Below, piece after piece: positions 1 through 6,450 of a DNA stretch of 11,390 nucleotides. Made by a program: the position numbers and the translations under genes. Under the pieces are notes generated by a model. It ran no database searches and was not told the origin of the DNA. It saw nothing but the letters and a program-made list of their open reading frames with translations. Source of the stretch: Alphaproteobacteria bacterium HGW-Alphaproteobacteria-13 (GTDB lineage Bacteria > Pseudomonadota > Alphaproteobacteria > Sphingomonadales > Sphingomonadaceae); the NCBI GenBank assembly GCA_002842935.1, contig PHEM01000073.1, positions 1-11,390 of the forward strand. The letters run 5' to 3'. The number at the start of each line of letters is the position of its first letter. The stretch's first letter is position 1.

Positions 1-1128
1 CACCTGTCCCGCCTTGGTTCCCTTGCAGATCTCGGCATAGGATTTGCCGAGCTTTGCCGCCTGCGCGACCAGCTTGGGATCGAAGGGGATGGCGATGTCG
101 ATCTGGCGCTCGATCGAGGATTCGAACTCCTTGCGCGACAGCTCGCCGATGGCGCTCTGGAACTTGTTGGCGACCAGGATCACGCGCGCGCCCGGCACAT
201 TCTGCTTGAACCAGGACAAGAGGCGGATCGTGTCGCGCGCCGAGGCGAGCGTCACGTCGCTGACGAGCAGGATCGTGTTCGCTTCCGACACCAGATGCGG
301 GAAGGGGATCAGCACGTGGCGCGGGATGTCGACGATCGTCATCTCGAACGCGCCGCGCAGCTCTTCCTCCAGCTGGAAGAAGGCCGAACCGTCGGTCATC
401 ATCGGCTGGTGGATCGGCGCCTCGGCCGACAGCAGGCTGAGCTTGTCCGACGCCCGCACCATCGCGCGCTCGATGAACAGCCCGTCGATGCGGCTGGGGT
501 TGTCGACGGCGTCGATCAGGCCGCGCCCCGGTTCGAGGTCGAGCGTCAGCGCGCCCGTCCCGAAATGGACGTCGAGGTCAAGCAGTGCCGTCTGGCGTCC
601 CGCCTGTTCGCTGATCGCCCAGGCCAGCGACGTCGAGACGAGCGACGCGCCAACGCCGCCGCGCACGCCGACCACCGCCATCATGTGATGCGGGCGGTCG
701 CCATGGGCGTCGGCATGTTTCGGCGCCGACAGCATCGCCTGCGCCATCGACAGCGATTCGCGGACCTGTTCGAGCGACAGCGGCTTCAGCAGGTAATCCT
801 GGATGCCGCTGGACAGAAGGTCGCGGTACAGGCGGACGTCGTTGACCTGTCCCGCCGCGATCACCACCGTTCCCGGCTCGCACACTTCGGCCAGCGCGTT
901 GATGTCGTTGATCGGGTCGCCCGATTCCGACATGTCGACGAACAGGATGTTCGGGCTGGCCGACACCGACAGCGACTGCACGGCGTTGCGCAGTCCGCCC
1001 TTGTTGCACTTCTCGATCGGCCAGCCCATGTCGGCGGCGGCGGCGCGGATCAGGTCCAGCGTATCGTCGTCGCACACGAACGCGCTGAACGGATCACGCG
1101 TGCTGCCGGGTTTGAAAGGAGCGTTCAC
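1..1128 (-). CDS. cpaE: Pilus assembly protein CpaE (TadZ-like ATPase), 3' end cut by window edge
   Basis: CpaE/TadZ proteins are MinD/ParA-like ATPases that place the Tad pilus machine at the membrane or pole. I translated this frame directly: it is open for 376 codons from a GTG at 1126-1128 and runs off the left edge without a stop, so the C-terminus is missing. Residues about 17-130 look like a degenerate receiver domain (LFVDMS with D65, LLKPLS with K115). The ATPase part starts near 150 with VVGVRGGVGAS (152-162), a deviant Walker A that lacks the usual lysines, as is common in CpaE. LLDLDVHFG (182-190) and TIVDIPR (264-270) follow. The GTG start is supported by GGAGG six bases upstream, and the start overlaps the cpaD stop as GTGA, which suggests translational coupling. 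The family is clear. Whether this copy hydrolyses ATP cannot be told from sequence. Confidence 0.93.
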   Translation of the reverse strand, partial: MNAPFKPGSTRDPFSAFVCDDDTLDLIRAAAADMGWPIEKCNKGGLRNAVQSLSVSASPNILFVDMSESGDPINDINALAEVCEPGTVVIAAGQVNDVRLYRDLLSSGIQDYLLKPLSLEQVRESLSMAQAMLSAPKHADAHGDRPHHMMAVVGVRGGVGASLVSTSLAWAISEQAGRQTALLDLDVHFGTGALTLDLEPGRGLIDAVDNPSRIDGLFIERAMVRASDKLSLLSAEAPIHQPMMTDGSAFFQLEEELRGAFEMTIVDIPRHVLIPFPHLVSEANTILLVSDVTLASARDTIRLLSWFKQNVPGARVILVANKFQSAIGELSRKEFESSIERQIDIAIPFDPKLVAQAAKLGKSYAEICKGTKAGQV

Positions 1129-1769
1129 TGGCCGCCTCCACTGCTGGTCGATGATTCCTTGAGGGCGCCGGCGCCGGTCTGGGGCTTGGTCCGATAGGTG
1201 TTGATCGGACGCGTCGCGGCGGCGGGATCGCTGCGCTCGCTGCGCGCGCCCTTGATCAGGTCATTGGGGTCCGCGACCATGGCGGCAAGATTGCTGTTCG
1301 TCGCGCAGCCATAGTTGGACGATGTAGCATTGACGATATTGGCCGAAAATTTGCTCGACCAGTCCGGGCAGCCCGGAACATGGGCCGACGCGCGGGCGAT
1401 GGTGACGCGCAGATGGCCGGGCGGGACGCCGCCGGTCGTGACGGGCACGTCCGCGCTCATCAGCAGGCCGCGCCGCTCGACCATCGCGCGGACCGCCGAT
1501 TGCGCGGCCGTAGCGCCATAGGGCGACGAGTCCTCGACCGCGACGCGGTCGCCATAGCGAAGCCCCATGGCGTCGAACCAGCCCTGAAGCCGGTCCTGCT
1601 CGCTGGGCGACAGCTGGCCGCCCTGGGCGGCGACGTCGAAATGGTGGACGGTGTTGCTGACGACCGGCTGGTGCACCGATTCGAGGCCGCGGTTGCTATA
1701 GGCCGAACCTGTGCATCCCGCGAGCGACGAGGCCAGCGCCAGGACCGTCCATGTTGCGATCTTTTTCAT
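1125..1769 (-). CDS. cpaD: Tad pilus lipoprotein CpaD
   Basis: CpaD is an outer-membrane lipoprotein of the Tad/Cpa pilus and is thought to assist the CpaC secretin. The 214-residue product begins with MKK, a hydrophobic stretch and the lipobox LAGC with Cys19, so it should be lipidated and exported. The C-terminal half carries the family signature: a CPDWS stretch (134-138), then NYGCATNSNLAAMVADP (152-168). C134 and C155 could form a disulfide. The last ~40 residues are low-complexity and rich in Ser, Thr and Gly. A GTG lies one codon upstream (1770-1772), but the ATG at 1767-1769 sits seven bases from AGGAG and is the better start. The gene begins 25 nt after the cpaC stop and overlaps cpaE by 4 nt. 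Family assignment is confident; the partner role is from family knowledge. Confidence 0.9.
   Translation of the reverse strand: MKKIATWTVLALASSLAGCTGSAYSNRGLESVHQPVVSNTVHHFDVAAQGGQLSPSEQDRLQGWFDAMGLRYGDRVAVEDSSPYGATAAQSAVRAMVERRGLLMSADVPVTTGGVPPGHLRVTIARASAHVPGCPDWSSKFSANIVNATSSNYGCATNSNLAAMVADPNDLIKGARSERSDPAAATRPINTYRTKPQTGAGALKESSTSSGGGQ
1135..1139 (-). promoter_or_regulatory. Ribosome binding site of cpaE
   Basis: GGAGG on the minus strand lies six bases before the GTG at 1126-1128, inside the last codons of cpaD. It decides the GTG start of cpaE, because no ATG lies nearby in this frame. Confidence 0.7.
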
Positions 1770-1776
1770 CACTTTG

Positions 1777-1781
1777 CTCCT
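1777..1781 (-). promoter_or_regulatory. Ribosome binding site of cpaD
   Basis: AGGAG on the minus strand is seven bases from the ATG at 1767-1769 but only four from the in-frame GTG at 1770-1772. It therefore favours the ATG. Confidence 0.65.
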
Positions 1782-1794
1782 GAAAACCAGCGCG

Positions 1795-3234
1795 TCACTT
1801 GAGGTTGAAGCCGGGCGCGGCGTCGCCGCCCGACGTGTCGAGGCGCGGCTTGGGCCGGTCGCCGACGGTCACGCCGGCGCTGTCCTGTCCGGCCAGCAGG
1901 CGGACGAGGTCGTTCGGCGCCTGATAGGCGTCGGTCGGCAGCCTGATCTCGTTCGCCGACACCGGCTTCACCAGATAGGGCGTGACGATGATCACCAGTT
2001 CGGTCTCGCCGCGGCGGAAACTGTCCGACTTGAACAACAGGCCGAGGATCGGCACGTCGCCAAGGCCGGGGATCTTGTCGATCGCGCCGATCGCGCGGTT
2101 GTTCATCAGGCCCGCGATCATGAAGCTTTCACCCGATCCCAGCTCGACCGTGGTTTCCGCGCGGCGGACGGTCAGGGCCGGAACCTGGAACCCCTGCATC
2201 TGGATCGCGCCCTCGGTCGACAGTTCCGACACTTCGGGACGGACGCGCAGGCTGATGCGGCCGTTGGACAGCACCGTCGGCGTATAGGCGAGGCTGACGC
2301 CATATTTGCGATATTCGATCGTCGTCCCGGCGAAATTGCCGGGGATGGGAACCGGGAATTCGCCGCCCGCAAGGAAGTCGGCGGTTTCGCCGGAGATGGC
2401 GGTCAGGTTCGGCTGCGCCAGCGTCGTCACCATGCCCGACCGCTCGCCAAGATCGAGCGAGGCGATCAGGTCGAGACCGAACATGCGACCCGCGCCCGCC
2501 AGGCTGTTGACGCCGGCCGGAGTCTCGACCGTATAGCTCGTCGATCCGTCGGGGTTATAGGTGATGGTGCCGGCCTGCCGGCCGCGGAACACGCCGCCCA
2601 GAAAGCCGCTGCCGCGGTCGCTGGTGAGCACATTGCCGCTGATCTCCTTGACCAGCGAGCGGTTCACTTCGGCGATGCGGACTTGCAGATTGACTTGCAG
2701 CGGCGTCGCGGTGCGAAGGCGCGACAGCACCTTGGTCTGTTCGCCGACGAAGGCCTGGACCATGCGCTCGGCCTCCGCCGCGTCATCGGGCGACTGCACG
2801 GTGCCGGTCAGCAGGACCATGCCGTTCATCGCGTTGGCGACGATATTGGCTTCCGGCATCGCCAGCGACAGCATCTGGTCGATCGTCTCGATATTGTTGC
2901 CGACGCGGGCGACGGTCGAAAAGACGACCTTGCCGCTGGCGTCGGTGGCATAGATGCTCGTCTCGCCCGGCTTTTTGCCGAAGACATAAAGCTGGCGGTT
3001 CGAACGGACCTGCACGTCGGCCACGTCCTCGCTGGCGACGAACACGTCCGTCATCGGCGCGGGCAGGCTGATCAGGCGGCCGCGTCCGACCGACAGGTCG
3101 ATGCTGCTGCTGGCGTTCTGGGCCACCTGCGCCGCCGCGGGCTGCGCCGGGACCGCCGCCAGGGGCGCGGCCATCAGGCCGATGGCCAGCGTGCGGGCGA
3201 GGGCGCCTGCCTTATATTGGGCGTTGCTCTTCAT
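1795..3234 (-). CDS. cpaC: Tad pilus outer-membrane secretin CpaC
   Basis: CpaC (RcpA) forms the outer-membrane channel through which the Flp pilus leaves the cell. The 479-residue protein has a Sec-type signal peptide (basic N-terminus, hydrophobic core about 15-29, AxA-type cleavage region about 32-38). The N-terminal pilus-secretin domain spans about 42-110 (VGRGRLISLPAPMTDVFVA). A BON-like segment covers about 115-172 and includes GMVLLTGTV. The C-terminal secretin domain spans about 178-425, with LAQPNLTAISGETADFLAGG (272-291), GLGDVPILGLLFKS (390-403) and TELVIIVTPYLV (411-422). A polar tail of about 55 residues follows. Length and domain order are normal for the family. Only 1 nt separates its ATG from the cpaB stop, so it is in the same transcript; a run of G eight bases upstream may serve as a poor ribosome site. 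Confidence 0.96.
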   Translation of the reverse strand: MKSNAQYKAGALARTLAIGLMAAPLAAVPAQPAAAQVAQNASSSIDLSVGRGRLISLPAPMTDVFVASEDVADVQVRSNRQLYVFGKKPGETSIYATDASGKVVFSTVARVGNNIETIDQMLSLAMPEANIVANAMNGMVLLTGTVQSPDDAAEAERMVQAFVGEQTKVLSRLRTATPLQVNLQVRIAEVNRSLVKEISGNVLTSDRGSGFLGGVFRGRQAGTITYNPDGSTSYTVETPAGVNSLAGAGRMFGLDLIASLDLGERSGMVTTLAQPNLTAISGETADFLAGGEFPVPIPGNFAGTTIEYRKYGVSLAYTPTVLSNGRISLRVRPEVSELSTEGAIQMQGFQVPALTVRRAETTVELGSGESFMIAGLMNNRAIGAIDKIPGLGDVPILGLLFKSDSFRRGETELVIIVTPYLVKPVSANEIRLPTDAYQAPNDLVRLLAGQDSAGVTVGDRPKPRLDTSGGDAAPGFNLK

Positions 3235-3235
3235 C

Positions 3236-4261
3236 TTACTTACCCCCCACAGGAACTTCGGTGACCTTGTCGCCGCGCGTCACGCGCACGACCGGGCCGC
3301 TGCGGACAGGCGCCGCGCCGTCCGTCGCCGCGCCATATTGCTGCTGCGGCTGCTGGCGCGACCCCGACACGCGGCCGCTGACGGGAACCCAGAAGCGCGA
3401 CACGTCGCCGCCCGTCGTCACGGTCGAGCGGCTCGCCGTCGGACGCGCCGCCGCTTCGGCGAGCATCCTGCGCTCGGCGGCCGCGCTGCCCTTTGCGGGG
3501 ACATTGACTTCGCCAGAGGCGATCGCGGCGTCGAGTTCGCCCGTGCTTTCGGCAAGCGGGCGCAGGGCCAGCGACAATTTGCCCATATTCTGCGCGACGG
3601 CGATCTTCTCCGCGATCTCCGGCGTCGCTTCCAGCGTCACCGAACCGAAGGTGCGGACGGGCGTCTTGCCCGATTCGTCCTCGGCGTCATAGCGCTGGTC
3701 GGTGGCGAGCACGCGGACGTTGCGGACGATCGTCTCGGCGGCGAAGATCTGCTTGTCGGGATAGCTGCTGCCTTCCTCGACGGAGATTTCCTGCGCCAGC
3801 AGCACGTCGACGCGGTCGCCGGGGAAGACGAAGCCCGCGACGCCCTGTTCCTGCGAGACCTTCACGGTCACGGCGCGCATCCCCGGCCCGAGCGCCGCGG
3901 CCAGGAAGCCGCGATCGTCGGGATGGACGAGCGCCCCCTGCGTCAGCGGCTGGCCCGCCGTGATGGGATGGCGCACGACCGTGCCGACCAGCGTGTTCGC
4001 GTCGGTCTTGTCCTTCAGGAAATAGGCCTTTTCGACCAGTTCATTCGGCCACGGCTGATACCGGAAGGAATCGGGACCGATGATCGTGCCGACCGGCAGC
4101 TGCCGAGTCGCGACCAGGATCATCGGTCCCGTGATTTCCGGCGCCGCTGCGGCGCGCGCTTCCGGGGCCGATGCCCCGCGCATGATTTGATTGATCCCGA
4201 ACGCCGCGCTGACGGCAATGACCAGCGCGCCGACGATCAGCATGATCTTTCGCGTATCCAT
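3236..4261 (-). CDS. cpaB: Tad pilus assembly protein CpaB (RcpC-like)
   Basis: CpaB/RcpC is a membrane-anchored periplasmic component of the Tad pilus, thought to connect with or stabilise the secretin. The 341-residue product has one N-terminal hydrophobic segment (about 7-24, LIVGALVIAVSAAFG) serving as anchor. A SAF-like domain follows (about 46-112, ILVATRQLPVGTII then HPITAGQPLTQGALV). The RcpC domain covers about 117-235, with AVTVKVSQEQGVAGFVFPGD (130-149), VDVLL (151-155) and TLEATPEIAEKIAVAQNMG (209-227). The C-terminal ~90 residues are low-complexity, with a Gln-rich stretch (SRQQPQQQYG), probably a disordered tail. The ATG at 4259-4261 has AGGAGG 12 nt upstream, a rather long spacing. 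The gene starts 47 nt after cpaA and ends 1 nt before cpaC. Family call is confident; the exact biochemical role is not established. Confidence 0.93.
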   Translation of the reverse strand: MDTRKIMLIVGALVIAVSAAFGINQIMRGASAPEARAAAAPEITGPMILVATRQLPVGTIIGPDSFRYQPWPNELVEKAYFLKDKTDANTLVGTVVRHPITAGQPLTQGALVHPDDRGFLAAALGPGMRAVTVKVSQEQGVAGFVFPGDRVDVLLAQEISVEEGSSYPDKQIFAAETIVRNVRVLATDQRYDAEDESGKTPVRTFGSVTLEATPEIAEKIAVAQNMGKLSLALRPLAESTGELDAAIASGEVNVPAKGSAAAERRMLAEAAARPTASRSTVTTGGDVSRFWVPVSGRVSGSRQQPQQQYGAATDGAAPVRSGPVVRVTRGDKVTEVPVGGK

Positions 4262-4308
4262 GACGGTTTTTCGCCTCCTGCACGCACCAGAACCGGCGGT
4301 GCTTACCC

Positions 4309-4797
4309 TCAGGTCGAACCGATAGCCTGAAAGTGGTTAAGATAATGTTGGTGAAGCACCCACAGTCCGGCAACGGCGATGGCGACCCCATAAGGGACCT
4401 CCACGGGCTTGTCGGAAGGGCGGATTCTGACGTGGATCAGCATGGCCGCCGACAGGATGCCGCCCGCCAGCGCCATCACCGTCAGCGTCGGCAGGAACAG
4501 CGTCAGCGGCACCCACAGCATCACCGCGCCGATCATCTTGACATCGCCGCCGCCGATGCCGCCGACGGCGAACAGGCCGACGAAAGCAAGGAAGACGGCC
4601 AGCGCCGCGCCGAACTGAAGCGCGGCGTCGGGCCAGGGCGCAAGGCCGCTGGCGAACCAGAAGGGAATGGCGAGCAGCGCCATCGCCGCGTTGAGACCGT
4701 TGGAGATGGTCCGCGAGCGAAGGTCGCTGACCGCCGCCGCGATCATCATCGCGGCGAGCAGGGCCATCAGCCCCAGCATGATCGTGCCTTTGTCCAT
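4309..4797 (-). CDS. cpaA: Prepilin peptidase CpaA (TadV, A24 aspartic protease)
   Basis: CpaA cleaves the leader peptide of Flp-type prepilins at the inner membrane. The 162-residue protein is almost entirely hydrophobic, with about five or six membrane segments. It carries the two catalytic aspartates of the A24 family: D25 in AAVSDLRSRTISN and D85 in GGIGGGDVKMIG, the latter matching the GxGD motif. PYGVAIAVAG near 134 is the usual conserved C-terminal segment. It has only the protease part and no N-terminal methyltransferase domain, which is normal for CpaA/TadV and unlike PilD. It is the first recognisable gene of the pilus operon, with an 81-nt gap to the divergent dehydrogenase gene. 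No strong Shine-Dalgarno precedes the ATG at 4795-4797. No pilin gene lies between it and its divergent neighbour. Confidence 0.94.
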   Translation of the reverse strand: MDKGTIMLGLMALLAAMMIAAAVSDLRSRTISNGLNAAMALLAIPFWFASGLAPWPDAALQFGAALAVFLAFVGLFAVGGIGGGDVKMIGAVMLWVPLTLFLPTLTVMALAGGILSAAMLIHVRIRPSDKPVEVPYGVAIAVAGLWVLHQHYLNHFQAIGST

Positions 4798-4878
4798 GAC
4801 GGCGGTCTTAACGATGATCGCTTACCAAAGCGTAACCATGACCATATCCGGTCGCTTGCATTCCGGAGACCATCCGAT
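4798..4878. promoter_or_regulatory. Divergent intergenic region between cpaA and the DauA-like gene
   Basis: This 81-bp gap should hold the promoters for both the minus-strand pilus operon and the plus-strand dehydrogenase gene, because the two are divergent. I cannot pick convincing -35/-10 boxes. It contains small nested palindromes at 4820-4835: GCTT-N4-AAGC and TTAC-N6-GTAA. These could be an operator or chance. The regulatory role is inferred from gene orientation. Confidence 0.4.
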
Positions 4879-6000
4879 ATGCGGCGAGGCATGACCGGAC
4901 GGGCGCCTTCCTCTATCGACGTGCTGATCGTCGGCGCGGGGATCGCGGGCGCCAGCCTGGCCGCGTCGCTCGCCCCCTGGCGGCAGGTCGTGCTGATCGA
5001 GGCGGAGGACATGCCCGGCTATCACGCGACTGGGCGCTCGGCGGCTTTCTGGCACGAAAGCTATGGGGGGCCGGGCGTGCAGCCGCTGTCGTCGGTCTCT
5101 TTCGCCTGGTTGTCGGAGCAGGGCTTTCTGTCGCCGCGCGCCGCGATCAACATCGCCCGGCGGGGCGAGGCGGCGCGAGTCGACGCCTTCATGGCCGCGT
5201 TCACGGCGCGCGGCGTCGCGGTCGAGCGCATGACGCAGGACGAGATCGCCGCCCGCGTCCCCGGCATCCGCGCGCCATGGAGCGAAGCCGCCTATGAAGG
5301 CGCGTGCAGCGATATCGACGTCGGCGCGCTGCATGCCGTCTATCTGGGCGCGGCCAAGCGGGCGGGGGCGCGGCTGGTGACGCGCGCGCCGCTGTCGGCG
5401 GCGCGCCGCGTGGCGGGCGCGTGGGACGTGTCGGTCGGCGGCGACACGATCCGCGCCGCGACGATCGTCAATGCGGCGGGCGCGTGGGCGGACGCAGTGG
5501 CCGCGCGGTGCGGCGTCGCGTCCGTGGGCATCCAGCCCTATCGGCGCACGGTGGCGCAAGTGCGGCTCGGCTGTCCCGTTCCCGCCGACCTGCCGTTGGT
5601 GATCCACATCGGCGGCGAATTTTATTTCAAGGGCGAGAGCGAAGGGCGCATCTGGCTAAGCCCGCATGACGAGACGCCGTCCGCGCCGTGCGACGCCGCG
5701 CCGGACGAGATGGATGTCGCGCTGGCGATCGACCGGCTGCAATCGGTGGTCGACTGGCCCGTCGCGGCGGTCGAGCGCAAATGGGCGGGCCTGCGCAGCT
5801 TCGCGCCCGATCGCCTGCCAGTGTTCGGCGCCGATCCGCGCCAACCGGGCTTCGTCTGGTGCGCGGGGCAGGGCGGTTTCGGCATCCAGACCTCGCCCGC
5901 CATCGGCGCGCTGCTCGCGGCGCAGCTGGGCGCGCCGCCGCCGGAAGGCGCGATCGGCGCCATCGATCCCGCGCCCTATGCGCCGTCGCGTTTCGGCTGA
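4879..6000 (+). CDS. FAD-dependent D-amino-acid dehydrogenase, DauA/DAO family
   Basis: Members of this family oxidatively deaminate D-amino acids to 2-oxo acids and ammonia using FAD. The 373-residue protein has an N-terminal dinucleotide fold (VLIVGAGIAGAS, 15-26, with E41 as the ribose-binding acid) and PGYHATGRSAA (46-56). The second FAD-contact motif is VNAAGAWAD (197-205), and the C-terminal motif is AGQGGFGIQTSPA (329-341). It resembles Pseudomonas D-arginine dehydrogenase DauA along its whole length, by comparison with the DauA sequence recalled from memory. Counterparts of its substrate-carboxylate residues are present: Arg in PYRRT (222-223), Y249 and R306. The side-chain pocket differs (F57, H59 and A89), so D-Arg is probably not the substrate. 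The start at 4879 has GGAG ten bases upstream; an alternative ATG at 4891 would give 369 residues. It is divergent from cpaA and followed by the DUF1508 gene. Confidence 0.88.
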   Translation: MRRGMTGRAPSSIDVLIVGAGIAGASLAASLAPWRQVVLIEAEDMPGYHATGRSAAFWHESYGGPGVQPLSSVSFAWLSEQGFLSPRAAINIARRGEAARVDAFMAAFTARGVAVERMTQDEIAARVPGIRAPWSEAAYEGACSDIDVGALHAVYLGAAKRAGARLVTRAPLSAARRVAGAWDVSVGGDTIRAATIVNAAGAWADAVAARCGVASVGIQPYRRTVAQVRLGCPVPADLPLVIHIGGEFYFKGESEGRIWLSPHDETPSAPCDAAPDEMDVALAIDRLQSVVDWPVAAVERKWAGLRSFAPDRLPVFGADPRQPGFVWCAGQGGFGIQTSPAIGALLAAQLGAPPPEGAIGAIDPAPYAPSRFG

Positions 6001-6086
6001 GGCGCTATCCGCTTGCGCTTGCCGGTGCCGGGATTACCATGGACCCGTCGCGTCACGCCGATGCGATGAGACCAGCGGAGACAGAA

Positions 6087-6263
6087 ATGGCGCATTATTT
6101 CGAGATCAAGAAGAACAAGGCCGGCGAGTTCGTCGCCTATTTCAAATATAACAGCGAAACCATGTTCTGGACCGAAGGCTATTCGAGCAAGGCGTCCGCC
6201 ATCAACGCGATCGAATCGATCAAGAAAAACGGTCCCGGCGCGGAGACCCGCGAGGCGGAATGA
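6087..6263 (+). CDS. Small DUF1508 (YegP-type) protein
   Basis: This 58-residue protein matches the DUF1508 domain (HYFEIKKNKAGEFVAYFKYN, then YSSKASAINAIESIKKN). Family members have one or two copies of this short beta-beta-beta-alpha unit; this is a single copy filling the whole protein. The molecular function of the family is not established, and I do not assign one. The ATG at 6087 is preceded by GGAG with six bases between, better than the in-frame upstream ATGs. The gene lies 86 nt after the dehydrogenase gene on the same strand. It could be cotranscribed with it or have its own promoter in that gap. Its downstream side is the large palindrome at 6304-6421. Confidence 0.85.
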   Translation: MAHYFEIKKNKAGEFVAYFKYNSETMFWTEGYSSKASAINAIESIKKNGPGAETREAE

Positions 6264-6303
6264 TATCGCGCGGGCGTTTAGAGTCTATTCCGATTCAGTT
6301 GAT

Positions 6304-6421
6304 CCGTTCGTCCTGAGGAGGGACTGAGCGAAGGCGAAGGCCCGTCTCGAAGGACCAAGCGCCGTGCCTGGTCCTTCGAGACGCCATTTCGACAAGCTCA
6401 ATGGCTCCTCAGGATGAACGG
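6304..6421. repeat. 118-bp imperfect palindrome, terminator-like on the plus strand
   Basis: The outer arms at 6304-6320 and 6405-6421 are inverted copies of 17 bp with one mismatch (CCGTTCGTCCTGAGGAG on the left). The inner arms at 6343-6357 and 6369-6383 are a perfect 15-bp inverted repeat (CGTCTCGAAGGACCA) with an 11-nt loop. The DNA between outer and inner arms pairs only partly (TGAGC and CGAA blocks). Five T follow at 6422-6426, so on the plus strand it could end the DUF1508 transcript; the minus-strand side has no T-run. The words TCCTTCGAGACG, TTCGACAAGCTCA and CTCCTCAGGATGA are, from general knowledge, common in intergenic repeats of sphingomonads and other alphaproteobacteria. It is therefore probably one copy of a dispersed family, not a unique element. 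It sits between convergent genes. Confidence 0.8.
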
Positions 6422-6450
6422 TTTTTGTATCGGCCGAAGCGGGACAAAGA

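Noticed and set aside
1711..3264. 517-codon open frame on the plus strand opposite cpaC and its flanks
   Set aside because: It is antisense to a secretin with clear family motifs. Its product is rich in Arg, His, Asp, Gly and Ala with no recognisable domain, as expected for a shadow frame in high-GC DNA.
4285..4303. Hairpin GCACC-N9-GGTGC between cpaA and cpaB
   Set aside because: A five-base stem with no T-run, inside an operon; likely chance.
3101..4330. 409-codon open frame on the plus strand opposite cpaB
   Set aside because: Same pattern: a low-complexity Arg/Ala/Asp-rich translation opposite a well-supported gene.
4802..4840. CtrA-like binding site (TTAA-N7-TTAA) upstream of cpaA
   Set aside because: Only isolated TTAA/TAA half-words occur, with the wrong spacing.
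4333..4878. Upstream extension of the dehydrogenase frame across cpaA
   Set aside because: The extension is polar and low-complexity, lies opposite the membrane protein CpaA, and the FAD fold starts normally at about residue 15 from the 4879 ATG.
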